Assembly: GCA_937931165.1 (NCBI GenBank)
Contig: CALHCI010000150.1
Location: forward strand, 1-49,342
DNA length: 49,342 nucleotides
Direction of reading: 5' to 3'
Source: an uncultured Granulosicoccaceae bacterium
Lineage (GTDB): Bacteria; Pseudomonadota; Gammaproteobacteria; Granulosicoccales; Granulosicoccaceae
The first letter of the stretch is position 1; each line of letters opens with the position of its first letter. Under the pieces are notes generated by a model. The model was not told the DNA's origin and searched no databases. It was given only the letters and a program-made list of their open reading frames with translations. The position numbers and the translations under genes are program-made. Shown here piece by piece: positions 27,807-36,178 of the stretch.

Positions 27807-28406
27807 TCAGTTTGTCTGGGAGGTCGAGTACAAGGCAAGTATAACAACCGCGACCATCGCCAGCGCCATCCCTATGTTAATTGCACGTTGAGTCGACGGG
27901 TTCAGGGCGAGTCGTTTCAATGCGATACCGGCACCCAGCCACAGCAAATGGATTGGAATCCAGATTGAATTGATGATCAGAAACTTCATCAGGGTTTCAA
28001 ACAGGAAACTGCTATTTCCGAAAGCAAATCCTGAGAAGAGGGTGGTATTAACGACGTAAGCTTTCGGATTGATGGTTTGCAGCAATATGCCGTCGACAAT
28101 ACCCGGTGCCTTTGTTGCTTCAATAAAGCCGATCTTCGAGCCGGACAGTGCCACCCTGAGTGCCAGCCAAAACAGATACCCGGCAGAAAGCACCAACAAC
28201 ACAGTCCTAACCCACGGTACCGATAAAATGACAGTTGCCAGCCCTGTCACTACCGCGAGCGCCACGAGGTTGGTTCCGATAAAAAGCCCGGTAATGTAGC
28301 GAAGTCCTGCATCCCGTCCATATGCTGACCCGACACCCGCTGTGGATAGCACACCGGGTCCGGGTGTGATCAGCAATAAAAAAACTGAAACGATGAAATA
28401 GGTCAT
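27807..28406 (-). CDS. LysE/RhtB-family amino acid exporter
   Basis: A 199-residue inner-membrane protein with the family N-terminus FLLLITPGPGVL, then GLRYITGLFIGTN and about six hydrophobic segments. The NPKAYVV motif near the middle (INPKAYVVNTTLF) is typical of LysE/RhtB transporters, which export lysine, homoserine, threonine or other amino acids. It is expressed with the downstream LOG-family gene; nothing in the sequence defines the substrate. Confidence 0.9.
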   Translation of the reverse strand: MTYFIVSVFLLLITPGPGVLSTAGVGSAYGRDAGLRYITGLFIGTNLVALAVVTGLATVILSVPWVRTVLLVLSAGYLFWLALRVALSGSKIGFIEATKAPGIVDGILLQTINPKAYVVNTTLFSGFAFGNSSFLFETLMKFLIINSIWIPIHLLWLGAGIALKRLALNPSTQRAINIGMALAMVAVVILALYSTSQTN

Positions 28407-28810
28407 TGGCGGGCATACAGAACAAAACTGTGAAGCGCGTAATGTTACCGCAGTGTGGCCAGTGATTGGGCAAATAAGGAACTAACTGATCACCATGGTG
28501 TGCCTGTATGGACCAGTCACCAGAAATTCCGAATTGGTCGCACAGGTTTGTATCTTGTAACACATCGCCGGCAACCGCTGAATCATCAGATTATTGCGAG
28601 ATATCGCACATACCAGGGCCATGGTGCTGACAACCGATTGATCTATTCATTAATTTGCAGAATTAGCATTAAAGGTGCTGGCTATCCTGCCGTCAACGTC
28701 AGGTTTGTCGGGGCAAAGCTAATGAACTTATGGAAAACACTGTAAAAACTGTTTATCTAACTGAAAAACAAACCGTTAATAGTAGAGTGCCGAAGTTCAG
28801 TGAGAGATCC
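28407..28810. other. Divergent 404-base intergenic region
   Basis: This lies between the LysE gene (minus) and the SASA lipoprotein (plus) and must carry both promoters. It includes a 10-bp palindrome CACCATGGTG (about 28492-28501). A 96-codon frame (28455-28745, GTG start) lacks family similarity and a ribosome-binding site. Nothing else was recognised. Confidence 0.5.
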
Positions 28811-31075
28811 ATGTTACCTGTTGGTTTTAGATTGTCTACATTAATACTAAGCGCAGTTATTGTGCTTCAGGGCTGCAATGGTGGCGGTGATGACGGTGAG
28901 CGCTTGCAGGGCGTGTTTCTCGACAGCCCGGTAAGCGGCTTACGCTATGCAACACCCTCTCAACAGGGAATCACAAATAGCGATGGCACCTTTTACTATA
29001 AAGAAGGTGAGACTATTGTATTTTCTATCGGTGAACTCTTGTTTCCAAAGGTACCCGCAGCAGCGACGGTAACCCCGCTGGAGCTGGCACAGGTCGATGA
29101 TATCGAAGACGAGCAGGCAGTAAACATTTTAAGGTTACTGCAAACCGTAGATACCGACCAGGACCCGTCTAACGGCATCACAATTCCGACAACAGCTCAT
29201 GAAACGGTTATCGTTCCAAAGTTTAGCTTTAACGGCTCTCTTGATGTTGAAGATTTTCTCGGTGATATCGTTGCACAGATCCATGATGATGGCCGAACGC
29301 TGGTAGACGAAGACGAGGCCGTTGAACATCTGGTCGACACGCTGAGTCAAGTGGCCGCAAGCGAAGAGATTGCTCAGGAAGCAGCGCCTCTAACCTATTT
29401 GGTCAAGGTAGGTGGAGAGTACGAAGGTGCATTCCTGTCGTTGCAGGATGCCGGGTATTCGTTAAATGTTGATAACAACTGGGAGCAGGGAACCGTTCAA
29501 CAGGCCCATAATGTTCTGCAATTAAAGTCAGAGCAAAGTGGTAACAGTTTCTTAACCTCTGGTTATGATGAAAATAACCAACCGCTGTTCTGCTTCGGCA
29601 GTCGACCGTACCCGGTTGCTGAATGCGCTGAAAATGGTCAGTTGTACGCAGTGTTTGAAGACGAAAGTTCCGCACAGGCCTACGCAATCGCTGACGAGGT
29701 AGCAGAAGGCAGCGGAGAGGAGCCGTCGATCGGTGCAGCTGAGGAAGAAAGTAATACCGCTGAACCGGAAGCTAACCAGACTGATACTGTCGATGCTGAT
29801 TCTCAAGGCAGTGAACAACATTCTACAGATCAAAACTCCACAGACGTCAGTACCGTTGATAATACTCAGGTTACAGATACAGTTGAAAATGCCACAGAAT
29901 CACCAAGCCAGCCTGTGGACAACACAGTTGACTCGCGTGATCAAGCCAATCAACCGGACCCTGTTGTCCCAGATCCGACAGACAATAACGCAAACACCCA
30001 GCAACCTGTGGTAACGCAGCCCGAGACCATTGTTACTACGACCAATTGCCCAACAACCGGCCTCAAGGCACCGGTGCAGTTTTCTGTTTATGCGAATGAA
30101 CCCGCAGGTTGTCAGTGGGATACCTTTGTTTCCCCCGGCTGGTCGTGGACTCCATCCAGTGCCTACCAGTTATCGGACAATTCGATAATTGCTGCGCAGG
30201 GTGGTGTTTATACCGGTGAATTTAACCATACCTGCACGGAAGCTACTACCGGCCAACAGCGTAACGTCACGGCTTACTGTAGTGTTGATGTGGCAGATGC
30301 ACCAGGTATTGAAGATATTACTGATTTGTTCTTCATTACCGGTCAGTCGAATGCAGCCGGACTCGAAACGGCTTACGATCCTTCACTTGATTCACCGGAT
30401 AGCAGAGTATTTGCGTTTACTGATCTCGGCTGGCAGGTGGCTGATTTGCATCAGTACTGGGAACACAGCATTCCGGGGAATTTCTCAGCCAACGATCCAT
30501 CAAGATCGCCGTACAACAGTATTGCATTTCAACTATCGCGCGCGGTAGCGCAGAAGTCAGATCGGGTAGTTGGTCTGGTTGTACTCACTGCACCCGGAGA
30601 AGGTATTAGTCACTGGGATTTTAACAGTGAGTTCTCGCTGCAAATTCGAGACAAGGCTATCGCTGCGTTAAACGCACTGCCAAATAAAAATGCCTTCGAT
30701 GCCATGATATGGATGCAGGGTGAAACAGACTGGTTACTGGAAGGTACTGCTGACCCGGGTGCCACAGGGTTTGCAGATACCACGAGTGATGAATATAAAA
30801 ACTACTATCCAACCAAACTCTTTCAACTGGTTAGTAATCTCAGAGGGGAAAGCTGGTTTCAATTCGACGGCAGATTTATTTGCGCCGAAACGAAAAAAGC
30901 AGAGCTTAATCCGCATCTGATGGCGCTGAACAGTGATGCTGATCCATTGACTGGTTGTGCCGCCGCAGCAGATTTACCGATAAGAGGAACTGATCCGTTC
31001 GGTAATCACTTCTCTGCCTCATCGCTGAGAACTTTGGGCGATCGATTGGCGGACGTTTATCTGTCTATGGACTAA
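28811..31075 (+). CDS. Multidomain lipoprotein with C-terminal SASA esterase domain
   Basis: A 754-residue protein starting at ATG 28811 with a lipoprotein signal (lipobox LQGC, Cys22). An in-frame ATG 27 codons upstream gives a polar lead that would spoil the signal, so it is rejected. The N-terminal domain starts GVFLDSPVSGLRY, with TPSQQGITNSDGTF and a DTDQDPSNGI loop, a module common in marine gammaproteobacterial lipoproteins. A low-complexity Glu/Asp/Thr/Asn linker (about 297-407) leads to a Cys-containing domain and then to the SGNH/SASA esterase. That carries GQSNAAG (Ser, about residue 513), WMQGETDW and NHFSASSLR (His). It is a paralogue of the protein ending at 531. Likely surface carbohydrate deacetylase. 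Confidence 0.88.
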   Translation: MLPVGFRLSTLILSAVIVLQGCNGGGDDGERLQGVFLDSPVSGLRYATPSQQGITNSDGTFYYKEGETIVFSIGELLFPKVPAAATVTPLELAQVDDIEDEQAVNILRLLQTVDTDQDPSNGITIPTTAHETVIVPKFSFNGSLDVEDFLGDIVAQIHDDGRTLVDEDEAVEHLVDTLSQVAASEEIAQEAAPLTYLVKVGGEYEGAFLSLQDAGYSLNVDNNWEQGTVQQAHNVLQLKSEQSGNSFLTSGYDENNQPLFCFGSRPYPVAECAENGQLYAVFEDESSAQAYAIADEVAEGSGEEPSIGAAEEESNTAEPEANQTDTVDADSQGSEQHSTDQNSTDVSTVDNTQVTDTVENATESPSQPVDNTVDSRDQANQPDPVVPDPTDNNANTQQPVVTQPETIVTTTNCPTTGLKAPVQFSVYANEPAGCQWDTFVSPGWSWTPSSAYQLSDNSIIAAQGGVYTGEFNHTCTEATTGQQRNVTAYCSVDVADAPGIEDITDLFFITGQSNAAGLETAYDPSLDSPDSRVFAFTDLGWQVADLHQYWEHSIPGNFSANDPSRSPYNSIAFQLSRAVAQKSDRVVGLVVLTAPGEGISHWDFNSEFSLQIRDKAIAALNALPNKNAFDAMIWMQGETDWLLEGTADPGATGFADTTSDEYKNYYPTKLFQLVSNLRGESWFQFDGRFICAETKKAELNPHLMALNSDADPLTGCAAAADLPIRGTDPFGNHFSASSLRTLGDRLADVYLSMD

Positions 31076-31080
31076 TTGTG

Positions 31081-33561
31081 CTATCCGGAAACAGCAGACA
31101 CGGTGCATGAGAAGCGCGTGTCTGCTGTTTGATAGATAGTAAAAGACGCTTCGTCTGCGGCTACCTTGACATTTCGGAACACCGAGCCAATGTGCCCGAG
31201 CGACAGGAATCTTTCGGCCACATTCCACAAAGCCGGGCCCGAGAATAATGTCGGTGCCAGCGATGTGGTGGTGGTGGCGTAGGTATACGTGCCGTCGTCC
31301 AGAAGCTGCAGCCATAAAAAGTTGGCGGGTTCTGCAACATATGCATTGGCCGAGTTAGTGCGATTTTCAAGCTGACAAACCCATAGCGTGTCATCACTGG
31401 CAAAGGTGTCGCTATCCAGTGACAGCGTAAATGCCTCACGTTGTGGCAGGTATACGGGTACCTTTGAAATAGTGCCGGGAGATGCATCAGTAAATGCGCA
31501 ACTGTGTGCTCCTATCGTATTCCAGCCCCAGCCAGCGAATGAGGTATCCGGGTCAGCATTGGCCGGGCAACCCTTTACGCAGGTGACGGTAGCACCGCTA
31601 ATAGCGCTGGGTTGTGTGGAAAATGCTGCTGCATCAGTGGTGGCATACGGAGTGAGACAAACTTCCCACTCACCATCAGAGGCAAGCGGATCAATATAGC
31701 CCGGTCTGCTGGTGTCATTGATCGTTAGCAGGTAGCTGTCTGCTGATATTGACGGTGTGCCAGAAGTTGCAGCCAGCGACAGCGTTGTCGTCTGTGTGTC
31801 ATCAGAGACAGTATCGCTCAGTGCAGTTACAGTAAAACTTTTGCTGCCGGTTTCCGACGCTGCCCAACTAAGCGATGTAACGCCTAACTCGATTTCACCG
31901 CTAACCGCGTTCTCCAACTGTATTTCAATACTTATCGCACTATTGGGATTTCCACTGCGTGATACTTCAATAGATAGTGCCTCCCCTTCATCTACCGCAC
32001 CGGCTGACCCGACAAAATCAATTGATCCGAATAGTGCCGCGGTGGAGTCGGTGATGGTAATCGTTGTTGTTGATTGTTGTAGCACCGCACCACCATTAAC
32101 GTCTGACAGGGTAACGGTAAAAGTCTCCGCGCCTTCGAAAGCGTTATCCGCAATCGTGGCTATGCTAATAACCTGTTCCGAGGTGTCGCCTTCATCCCAC
32201 GTAAGGGTACCAGTCCGGGCGATGTAGTCCTGATCATTGGCAGTTCCGCTATTAACGACATATTGCACACTCACTATGCCGTCACTGCCATTGCGTCTTT
32301 GCACCACCACTTCAGCGGTGTCACCTTCTGTCACGCTCTGGTCACTATCTGCGAGGGTAAGCTCACCGTTCTGTGGTTGCTCTATTGTGGTATCAATAAT
32401 CCTTACCGTTGTCTCTGAAGTGCCCAGTGTTGCACCGCCTCTCACACTGCTTAGTGTCAGACTAAAAGTTTCTGTTGATTCAGTGAGTGTGTCTTCGTTA
32501 ATCGCAATACTGATGCGCTTGGGTTCTGCGTCGCCGTCAGACCACGCTAGTGTGCGGGGGCTATCAACGGCATTAAAGTCTTCGCCCCCTGTTGCTGTGC
32601 CGTTAATTGTCTGGTAATCAACTGTTACCAGGCCTTCGTCACCACCAATACGTTCTACCTGTACGGTTACAAGTCCGGCATCTTCGTCTATGTCGACGGT
32701 GCGATCAGAGAGCTGCAGGGTGCCGCGCTGCGGGGCTGGAGTAGAGTCGCGGATGGTAATTCGCGCAAACCCGTTGCCAATTGCCGCACCGCCGCTTGCA
32801 GACACGAGGTTAACAGCGAAGGTTTGGTCGCCCTCAAAATCGGTGTCGGTAAACACACTAATGTCGATTACCTTGCTGCTGCTATCACCATCGGCCCAAA
32901 TGAGTTCGCCAGTGCTGTCTGCGTAGTCCTGACCGGCAATGGCAGTTTCGTTGCTCAACCGGTAACCGACACTGACAATGCCATCGCTGCCGTTTGAACG
33001 TCTGACCGCGACCTGCAATGATCCGGTTTCTTCTGCAACAGAGTAACTGTCACTCGCAAACTGCAGCACGCCGGGTGACTGATCGGTGTTGTCGGTGCCG
33101 TCAATGTTGTTTGGTGTGGAGTTGGAGTTTGCGTGGTCCGAGCCTGCCTCTCGTTCTGCCAGATTGTTAAAACCATCTGAGTCGTTGTCGGGGTAGGTGT
33201 ACTGGTTGCGGAAAAGACTAATGGTAGTGTCGTTGGTGATCTGACGGGTGCCGGTCATTTGCGCAAGCACAATGGAGTCAGTACCTACCAGCTCGCTGAT
33301 TTCCAGCACATAAGACAATTCCGTTCCTGATGAGACATCGATGGTGCCGATAAATTTGTCGCCATTGCGAGTAAGTACCACTCGTCGATCACCGATAATG
33401 ACGGTAGCGGTGACAGCCTGCTGATCGACACTGGCTGCCTGGCGTATCCTTTCAGGAAGTTCGAGGCCAACTTCGGGTCCGCTGGAATTGCCGGAGCATG
33501 ATGCCAGCACCAGTAAAGTGCCAGCGGCGGCAAGTTGTTTGATTGAGCGAGTTAATATCAT
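31081..33561 (-). CDS. Calx-beta repeat lipoprotein
   Basis: An 826-residue protein with lipobox LASC (Cys22), hence an outer-membrane or surface lipoprotein. A beta domain (residues 30-120) is followed by a thrombospondin-3-like calcium segment (YPDNDSDGFNNLAEREAGSD). Four tandem Calx-beta domains then run at about residues 165-272, 276-390, 395-510 and 512-618, each with the VDEG/VEEG start, NGTA..G.DY loop and ASDGG.L/LSDVNGG ending. The Cys-containing C-terminal 200 residues are unrecognised. Calx-beta units bind calcium and serve as adhesion modules. The ATG overlaps the upstream stop by one base (TGATG). It is the last gene of the minus-strand exported-protein series. Confidence 0.9.
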   Translation of the reverse strand: MILTRSIKQLAAAGTLLVLASCSGNSSGPEVGLELPERIRQAASVDQQAVTATVIIGDRRVVLTRNGDKFIGTIDVSSGTELSYVLEISELVGTDSIVLAQMTGTRQITNDTTISLFRNQYTYPDNDSDGFNNLAEREAGSDHANSNSTPNNIDGTDNTDQSPGVLQFASDSYSVAEETGSLQVAVRRSNGSDGIVSVGYRLSNETAIAGQDYADSTGELIWADGDSSSKVIDISVFTDTDFEGDQTFAVNLVSASGGAAIGNGFARITIRDSTPAPQRGTLQLSDRTVDIDEDAGLVTVQVERIGGDEGLVTVDYQTINGTATGGEDFNAVDSPRTLAWSDGDAEPKRISIAINEDTLTESTETFSLTLSSVRGGATLGTSETTVRIIDTTIEQPQNGELTLADSDQSVTEGDTAEVVVQRRNGSDGIVSVQYVVNSGTANDQDYIARTGTLTWDEGDTSEQVISIATIADNAFEGAETFTVTLSDVNGGAVLQQSTTTITITDSTAALFGSIDFVGSAGAVDEGEALSIEVSRSGNPNSAISIEIQLENAVSGEIELGVTSLSWAASETGSKSFTVTALSDTVSDDTQTTTLSLAATSGTPSISADSYLLTINDTSRPGYIDPLASDGEWEVCLTPYATTDAAAFSTQPSAISGATVTCVKGCPANADPDTSFAGWGWNTIGAHSCAFTDASPGTISKVPVYLPQREAFTLSLDSDTFASDDTLWVCQLENRTNSANAYVAEPANFLWLQLLDDGTYTYATTTTSLAPTLFSGPALWNVAERFLSLGHIGSVFRNVKVAADEASFTIYQTADTRFSCTVSAVSG
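31089..31130 (+). terminator. Perfect 14-bp terminator hairpin inside the convergent gene
   Basis: AAACAGCAGACACG (31089-31102) and CGTGTCTGCTGTTT (31117-31130) form a perfect 14-bp stem over a 14-base loop, starting 14 bases after the stop of the plus-strand lipoprotein gene and followed by a T-ended right arm. It lies inside the last codons of the minus-strand Calx-beta gene, encoding QTADTRFSCTVSAVSG there. Confidence 0.7.
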
Positions 33562-34196
33562 CAGTTACCCCCTGTGCTGTCGACAGTAAATGTCACCGTG
33601 CAGCAGGTATCGTCTGACTGTACAGTTCCGCCGTCTGACCCGCCACCGCCACCTGCACCGGAGAGCAGCAATCCGGCAGCGACAACACCGACGACCAGCA
33701 ATATGATGTTGGATTGCTTTTTGTCACCGGTTTGTTGCTTGCTTTCTGTCGAGGCGCTCAACGAAACCTCAGTGTCTGACAGTGTCACGATAAACGGGTT
33801 TGTCTGCCCGCCTTTCTGAATTCGATTTCCTTCCTGATCCTCGGCAACAATGTAGTAGCTGACCTGAGTGTCGTCGGCTACTGTGTCAATAGTCGTAAGC
33901 CATACGGATGCAGCGCTGTCTGGAGACATGGACACCTGCTGGAATTGCTGGCCGGTGCTTGTTAGAAAATAGACTGACGCACTTTTGACCGAAACGTTGT
34001 CTTCAATCGCTGCTGTGATGGTCAGCATCTCACCTGCGGTGCCGCGTTCGACCGGCTCATGGTTAATCACCGGAGCGCTGATATCAAAGTCTATTGCCGC
34101 AAGCGTTTGTGCCCAGCTTGCGCCAATACTCGATAACAACAGCGTCATGGTTGAAAGCCAGACAAGCCAGGTGCTCGGGTTTTTAAGTAGATTCAT
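33561..34196 (-). CDS. Exported Ig-like domain protein with C-terminal membrane anchor
   Basis: With the ATG at 34196 the 211-residue protein has a clear signal peptide (TWLVWLSTMTLLLSSIGASWA). An Ig/FN3-like beta domain of about 100 residues follows (PVINHEPVERGTAGEMLTI to QTNPFIVTL), then a polar linker, a transmembrane helix (NIILLVVGVVAAGLLLSG), a poly-Gly stretch and a short tail with a Cys pair (DTCCTV). An open frame continues upstream to 34304 but would overlap the preceding gene and bury the signal peptide. It lies 16 bases after that gene and overlaps the Calx-beta gene by one base. Function unknown; possibly a periplasmic partner of the surface protein. Confidence 0.8.
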   Translation of the reverse strand: MNLLKNPSTWLVWLSTMTLLLSSIGASWAQTLAAIDFDISAPVINHEPVERGTAGEMLTITAAIEDNVSVKSASVYFLTSTGQQFQQVSMSPDSAASVWLTTIDTVADDTQVSYYIVAEDQEGNRIQKGGQTNPFIVTLSDTEVSLSASTESKQQTGDKKQSNIILLVVGVVAAGLLLSGAGGGGGSDGGTVQSDDTCCTVTFTVDSTGGN

Positions 34197-34212
34197 TGTT
34201 TTTTTCTTAAAA

Positions 34213-34860
34213 CTACCAGCGGATTTTCTGCCATTCACCAGAAGACTTCTCGATTCGTAACTCATGAAGATTCCAGTTGTCTGCAGGGTAGGCGATATCG
34301 CCATCGAAGGTTTTTAGCTCCAGAAACTCAAGAGTTGCAAAAAAACTCTGAGAGGCTTCATCGAGCACCAGTTCTGATGTTCGTGTGGTGACGTTTGCGT
34401 AGTTTGCGAACAGGGCTTTTAACAGTGCGTCTGTTTGCTCGCTGGACTCACTGAGCTGTTGCACTTTATCGAGCTCACCGTTTTCAAGCGCTATTATTAA
34501 AGAGTCGAGCAGATCGGTCACAATTACCCGGTCAAGGTCAGGAATAGTGTCAGGGTTGGAAGAAGCAGACGGAATGGTTTCGATGGTTGTATTGAGTGCC
34601 GGCACCTCGAGGGTATCGAAAAGTGCCAGCCTTCGCTCGAGAATATCGAGGCGCTCGTCCTTCATGTTCAGTTCGCGCGCAGCGGCCAGTTGTTCTTTCG
34701 CGGATTCGAGTTGATCTTGCGCGATCAACTGATCAATTGCTCCGACCATTTCATCGACGGAAATCTGTGCGTTGCCGGCGAGAGCGAAAGACAATCCAAC
34801 GATAGTCGCCAGATATCTCAGATTTATATGCCGCTTTTTGGAACAGCGTTGGATTTTCAT
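34213..34860 (-). CDS. Exported helical-repeat protein of unknown function
   Basis: A 215-residue protein starting at ATG 34860 with a signal sequence (LRYLATIVGLSFALAGNAQ), followed by a TPR-like helical stretch (VGAIDQLIAQDQLESAKEQL..., about residues 38-75) and a C-terminal domain ending EWQKIRW. An in-frame TTG at 34923 would add 21 residues with no signal features and overlap the preceding lipoprotein gene. It sits between a lipoprotein gene (49 bases upstream) and the Ig-like protein gene (16 bases downstream), so it is part of one exported-protein operon. No family was recognised. Confidence 0.75.
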   Translation of the reverse strand: MKIQRCSKKRHINLRYLATIVGLSFALAGNAQISVDEMVGAIDQLIAQDQLESAKEQLAAARELNMKDERLDILERRLALFDTLEVPALNTTIETIPSASSNPDTIPDLDRVIVTDLLDSLIIALENGELDKVQQLSESSEQTDALLKALFANYANVTTRTSELVLDEASQSFFATLEFLELKTFDGDIAYPADNWNLHELRIEKSSGEWQKIRW

Positions 34861-34909
34861 TCGACCATTGAACACGTTTGAGAAGGAACAATGTGTCGGG
34901 AGAATTATG

Positions 34910-35488
34910 CTACTGGAATCCAATCCCTACGCGGTAACTTACAGAGCCGCCTATCACCACTTCATCAAGCGGTGTTGTTCCGGAAACCGACACAGCCATA
35001 TTGTATCCGTTTGGTGCTTGAATGTAATCGAGAACATCAACACCGGTGGTGGTAAGGGTTACTTTACGGACACCGCTGCCGATCTGTGGGTCACCCGCCG
35101 GCAGGCTGGCAATCAGTTCAGTCTGCGGGACACCATCGATTTCAGCGCTCAGAAATACCTGCATCTCCGAAATAAAGTCCATATCGTCAAGGTTGCCATC
35201 TTCCAGTGGGTCAGAGTCTGTACTGGGGTCAAGTTCCAGCGTTACCGACTTCAGTCTGACAAACGTCACGTAGTCAAAATTAGCGTTTTGATAGCCGCTG
35301 GTTTGTTCAATATCGAGTGGAATATTAATAGGTGGTAAGGTCAGAGGGATTGCCAACCCGATGCTGGGAATAGTCTGTACAGGCAATGACTCTTCGGCGG
35401 AGAAACTGCCTAGCGTTGTGTCACTGCAACCAGCCAGCAACGTACAGCAGGCACCTGTGGCAACAAGGGTCTTAATAATGCTTTTCAT
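34910..35488 (-). CDS. Small lipoprotein of unknown function
   Basis: A 192-residue lipoprotein with lipobox LLAGC (Cys21). After a Pro/Ile-rich lead (LPPINIPLDIEQ), the mature part is beta-rich with an Asp-rich loop (DPSTDSDPLEDGNLDDMD), which might bind calcium, and a C-terminal strand pair ending VSYRVGIGFQ. It heads the second transcription unit of the exported cluster. A strong hairpin (35587-35612) and 134 noncoding bases separate it from the preceding small lipoprotein gene. Family not recognised. Confidence 0.78.
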   Translation of the reverse strand: MKSIIKTLVATGACCTLLAGCSDTTLGSFSAEESLPVQTIPSIGLAIPLTLPPINIPLDIEQTSGYQNANFDYVTFVRLKSVTLELDPSTDSDPLEDGNLDDMDFISEMQVFLSAEIDGVPQTELIASLPAGDPQIGSGVRKVTLTTTGVDVLDYIQAPNGYNMAVSVSGTTPLDEVVIGGSVSYRVGIGFQ

Positions 35489-35586
35489 CTGACCGGTACT
35501 CCGTTAGTTCGATCAACTAACGTAGCACAGGCTTTTCCATCAGATACGGTTGTTGGGAGGGGTTAATGGATGTTTACAATTGGGAT

Positions 35587-35612
35587 GCAGAGTTGCCGGA
35601 CGGCAACTCTGC
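35587..35612 (-). terminator. 11-bp hairpin after the 181-residue lipoprotein gene
   Basis: GCAGAGTTGCC (35587-35597) and GGCAACTCTGC (35602-35612) form a perfect 11-bp stem over a four-base loop, 10 bases beyond the stop of the minus-strand gene at 35623. There is no T-run in the minus direction, so it may be a partial terminator or a mRNA-stabilising end. It divides the exported-protein cluster into two units. Confidence 0.6.
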
Positions 35613-35622
35613 GGTGGGTGTA

Positions 35623-36168
35623 CTATTTCCAGGCAATAACACGACGCTGGTTTACTGATTTAACGCTGCGTTCAGCAGATGCCAGTGGTGTGTCGATGGA
35701 AAACTCCCGATACATCGGTGGCATTGTCGGATCGAGAAACCAGACCACGGCAACCACAGAAGAAAACTCATTGGTTACTTCCATGCTGTGGCTAAAAACG
35801 CCGTCGTACATCGGCCCTCTAACGGTACAACTCTCGTAGTCAATGTCGTATGCGTCGCCATCCTGGGTGTAGTCAGTGCAAATAGACACTGAAGCGTCGG
35901 TGTTACGCGCTGATTCCAGATCAAAAGCGATGTCGATGGTTTGCGCCGTATCGAATGAAAACTCTTTTGCAACGCTGAGAGTCCTGGTATCAGAGACATC
36001 GGTCAGATCGACTTCCCCGGTAACGGTCTCAGTCGTTGCCGGTGTGGTTTCCGTTGCGGGCATCGCCGCGGCCGTTTGCAGCGGGTCGTTCTGGCCGTTA
36101 TCGCTGCCACAGCCGGTCATTACGGCAAGGGAAGCGGTTATCGCAGAGCTTAGCAGTATTTTTTTCAC
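35623..36168 (-). CDS. Small lipoprotein linked to the LruC-domain gene
   Basis: A 181-residue lipoprotein starting at GTG 36168, with AGGGAA at proper spacing and only ten bases after the LruC-gene stop. The lipobox is VMTGC (Cys20). A Thr/Ala/Pro-rich segment (about residues 30-55) precedes a beta-domain with several Cys (SICTDYTQDG, YESCTVRG) and an acidic loop. A longer open frame reaches 36411 inside the preceding gene and is not used. Its close placement suggests it acts together with the LruC-domain protein. Function unknown. Confidence 0.78.
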   Translation of the reverse strand: MKKILLSSAITASLAVMTGCGSDNGQNDPLQTAAAMPATETTPATTETVTGEVDLTDVSDTRTLSVAKEFSFDTAQTIDIAFDLESARNTDASVSICTDYTQDGDAYDIDYESCTVRGPMYDGVFSHSMEVTNEFSSVVAVVWFLDPTMPPMYREFSIDTPLASAERSVKSVNQRRVIAWK

Positions 36169-36178
36169 GATATTTTCC

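Noticed and set aside
28455-28745. 96-codon plus-strand frame before the SASA lipoprotein gene
   Set aside because: No SD, no family similarity; overlaps the promoter region.
29700-30030. Low-complexity stretch in the SASA lipoprotein as a possible frame error
   Set aside because: The frame stays open and the flanking domains are in register, so it is a genuine linker.
34861-34923. TTG-started extension of the helical-repeat exported protein
   Set aside because: It would bury the signal peptide and overlap the preceding gene.
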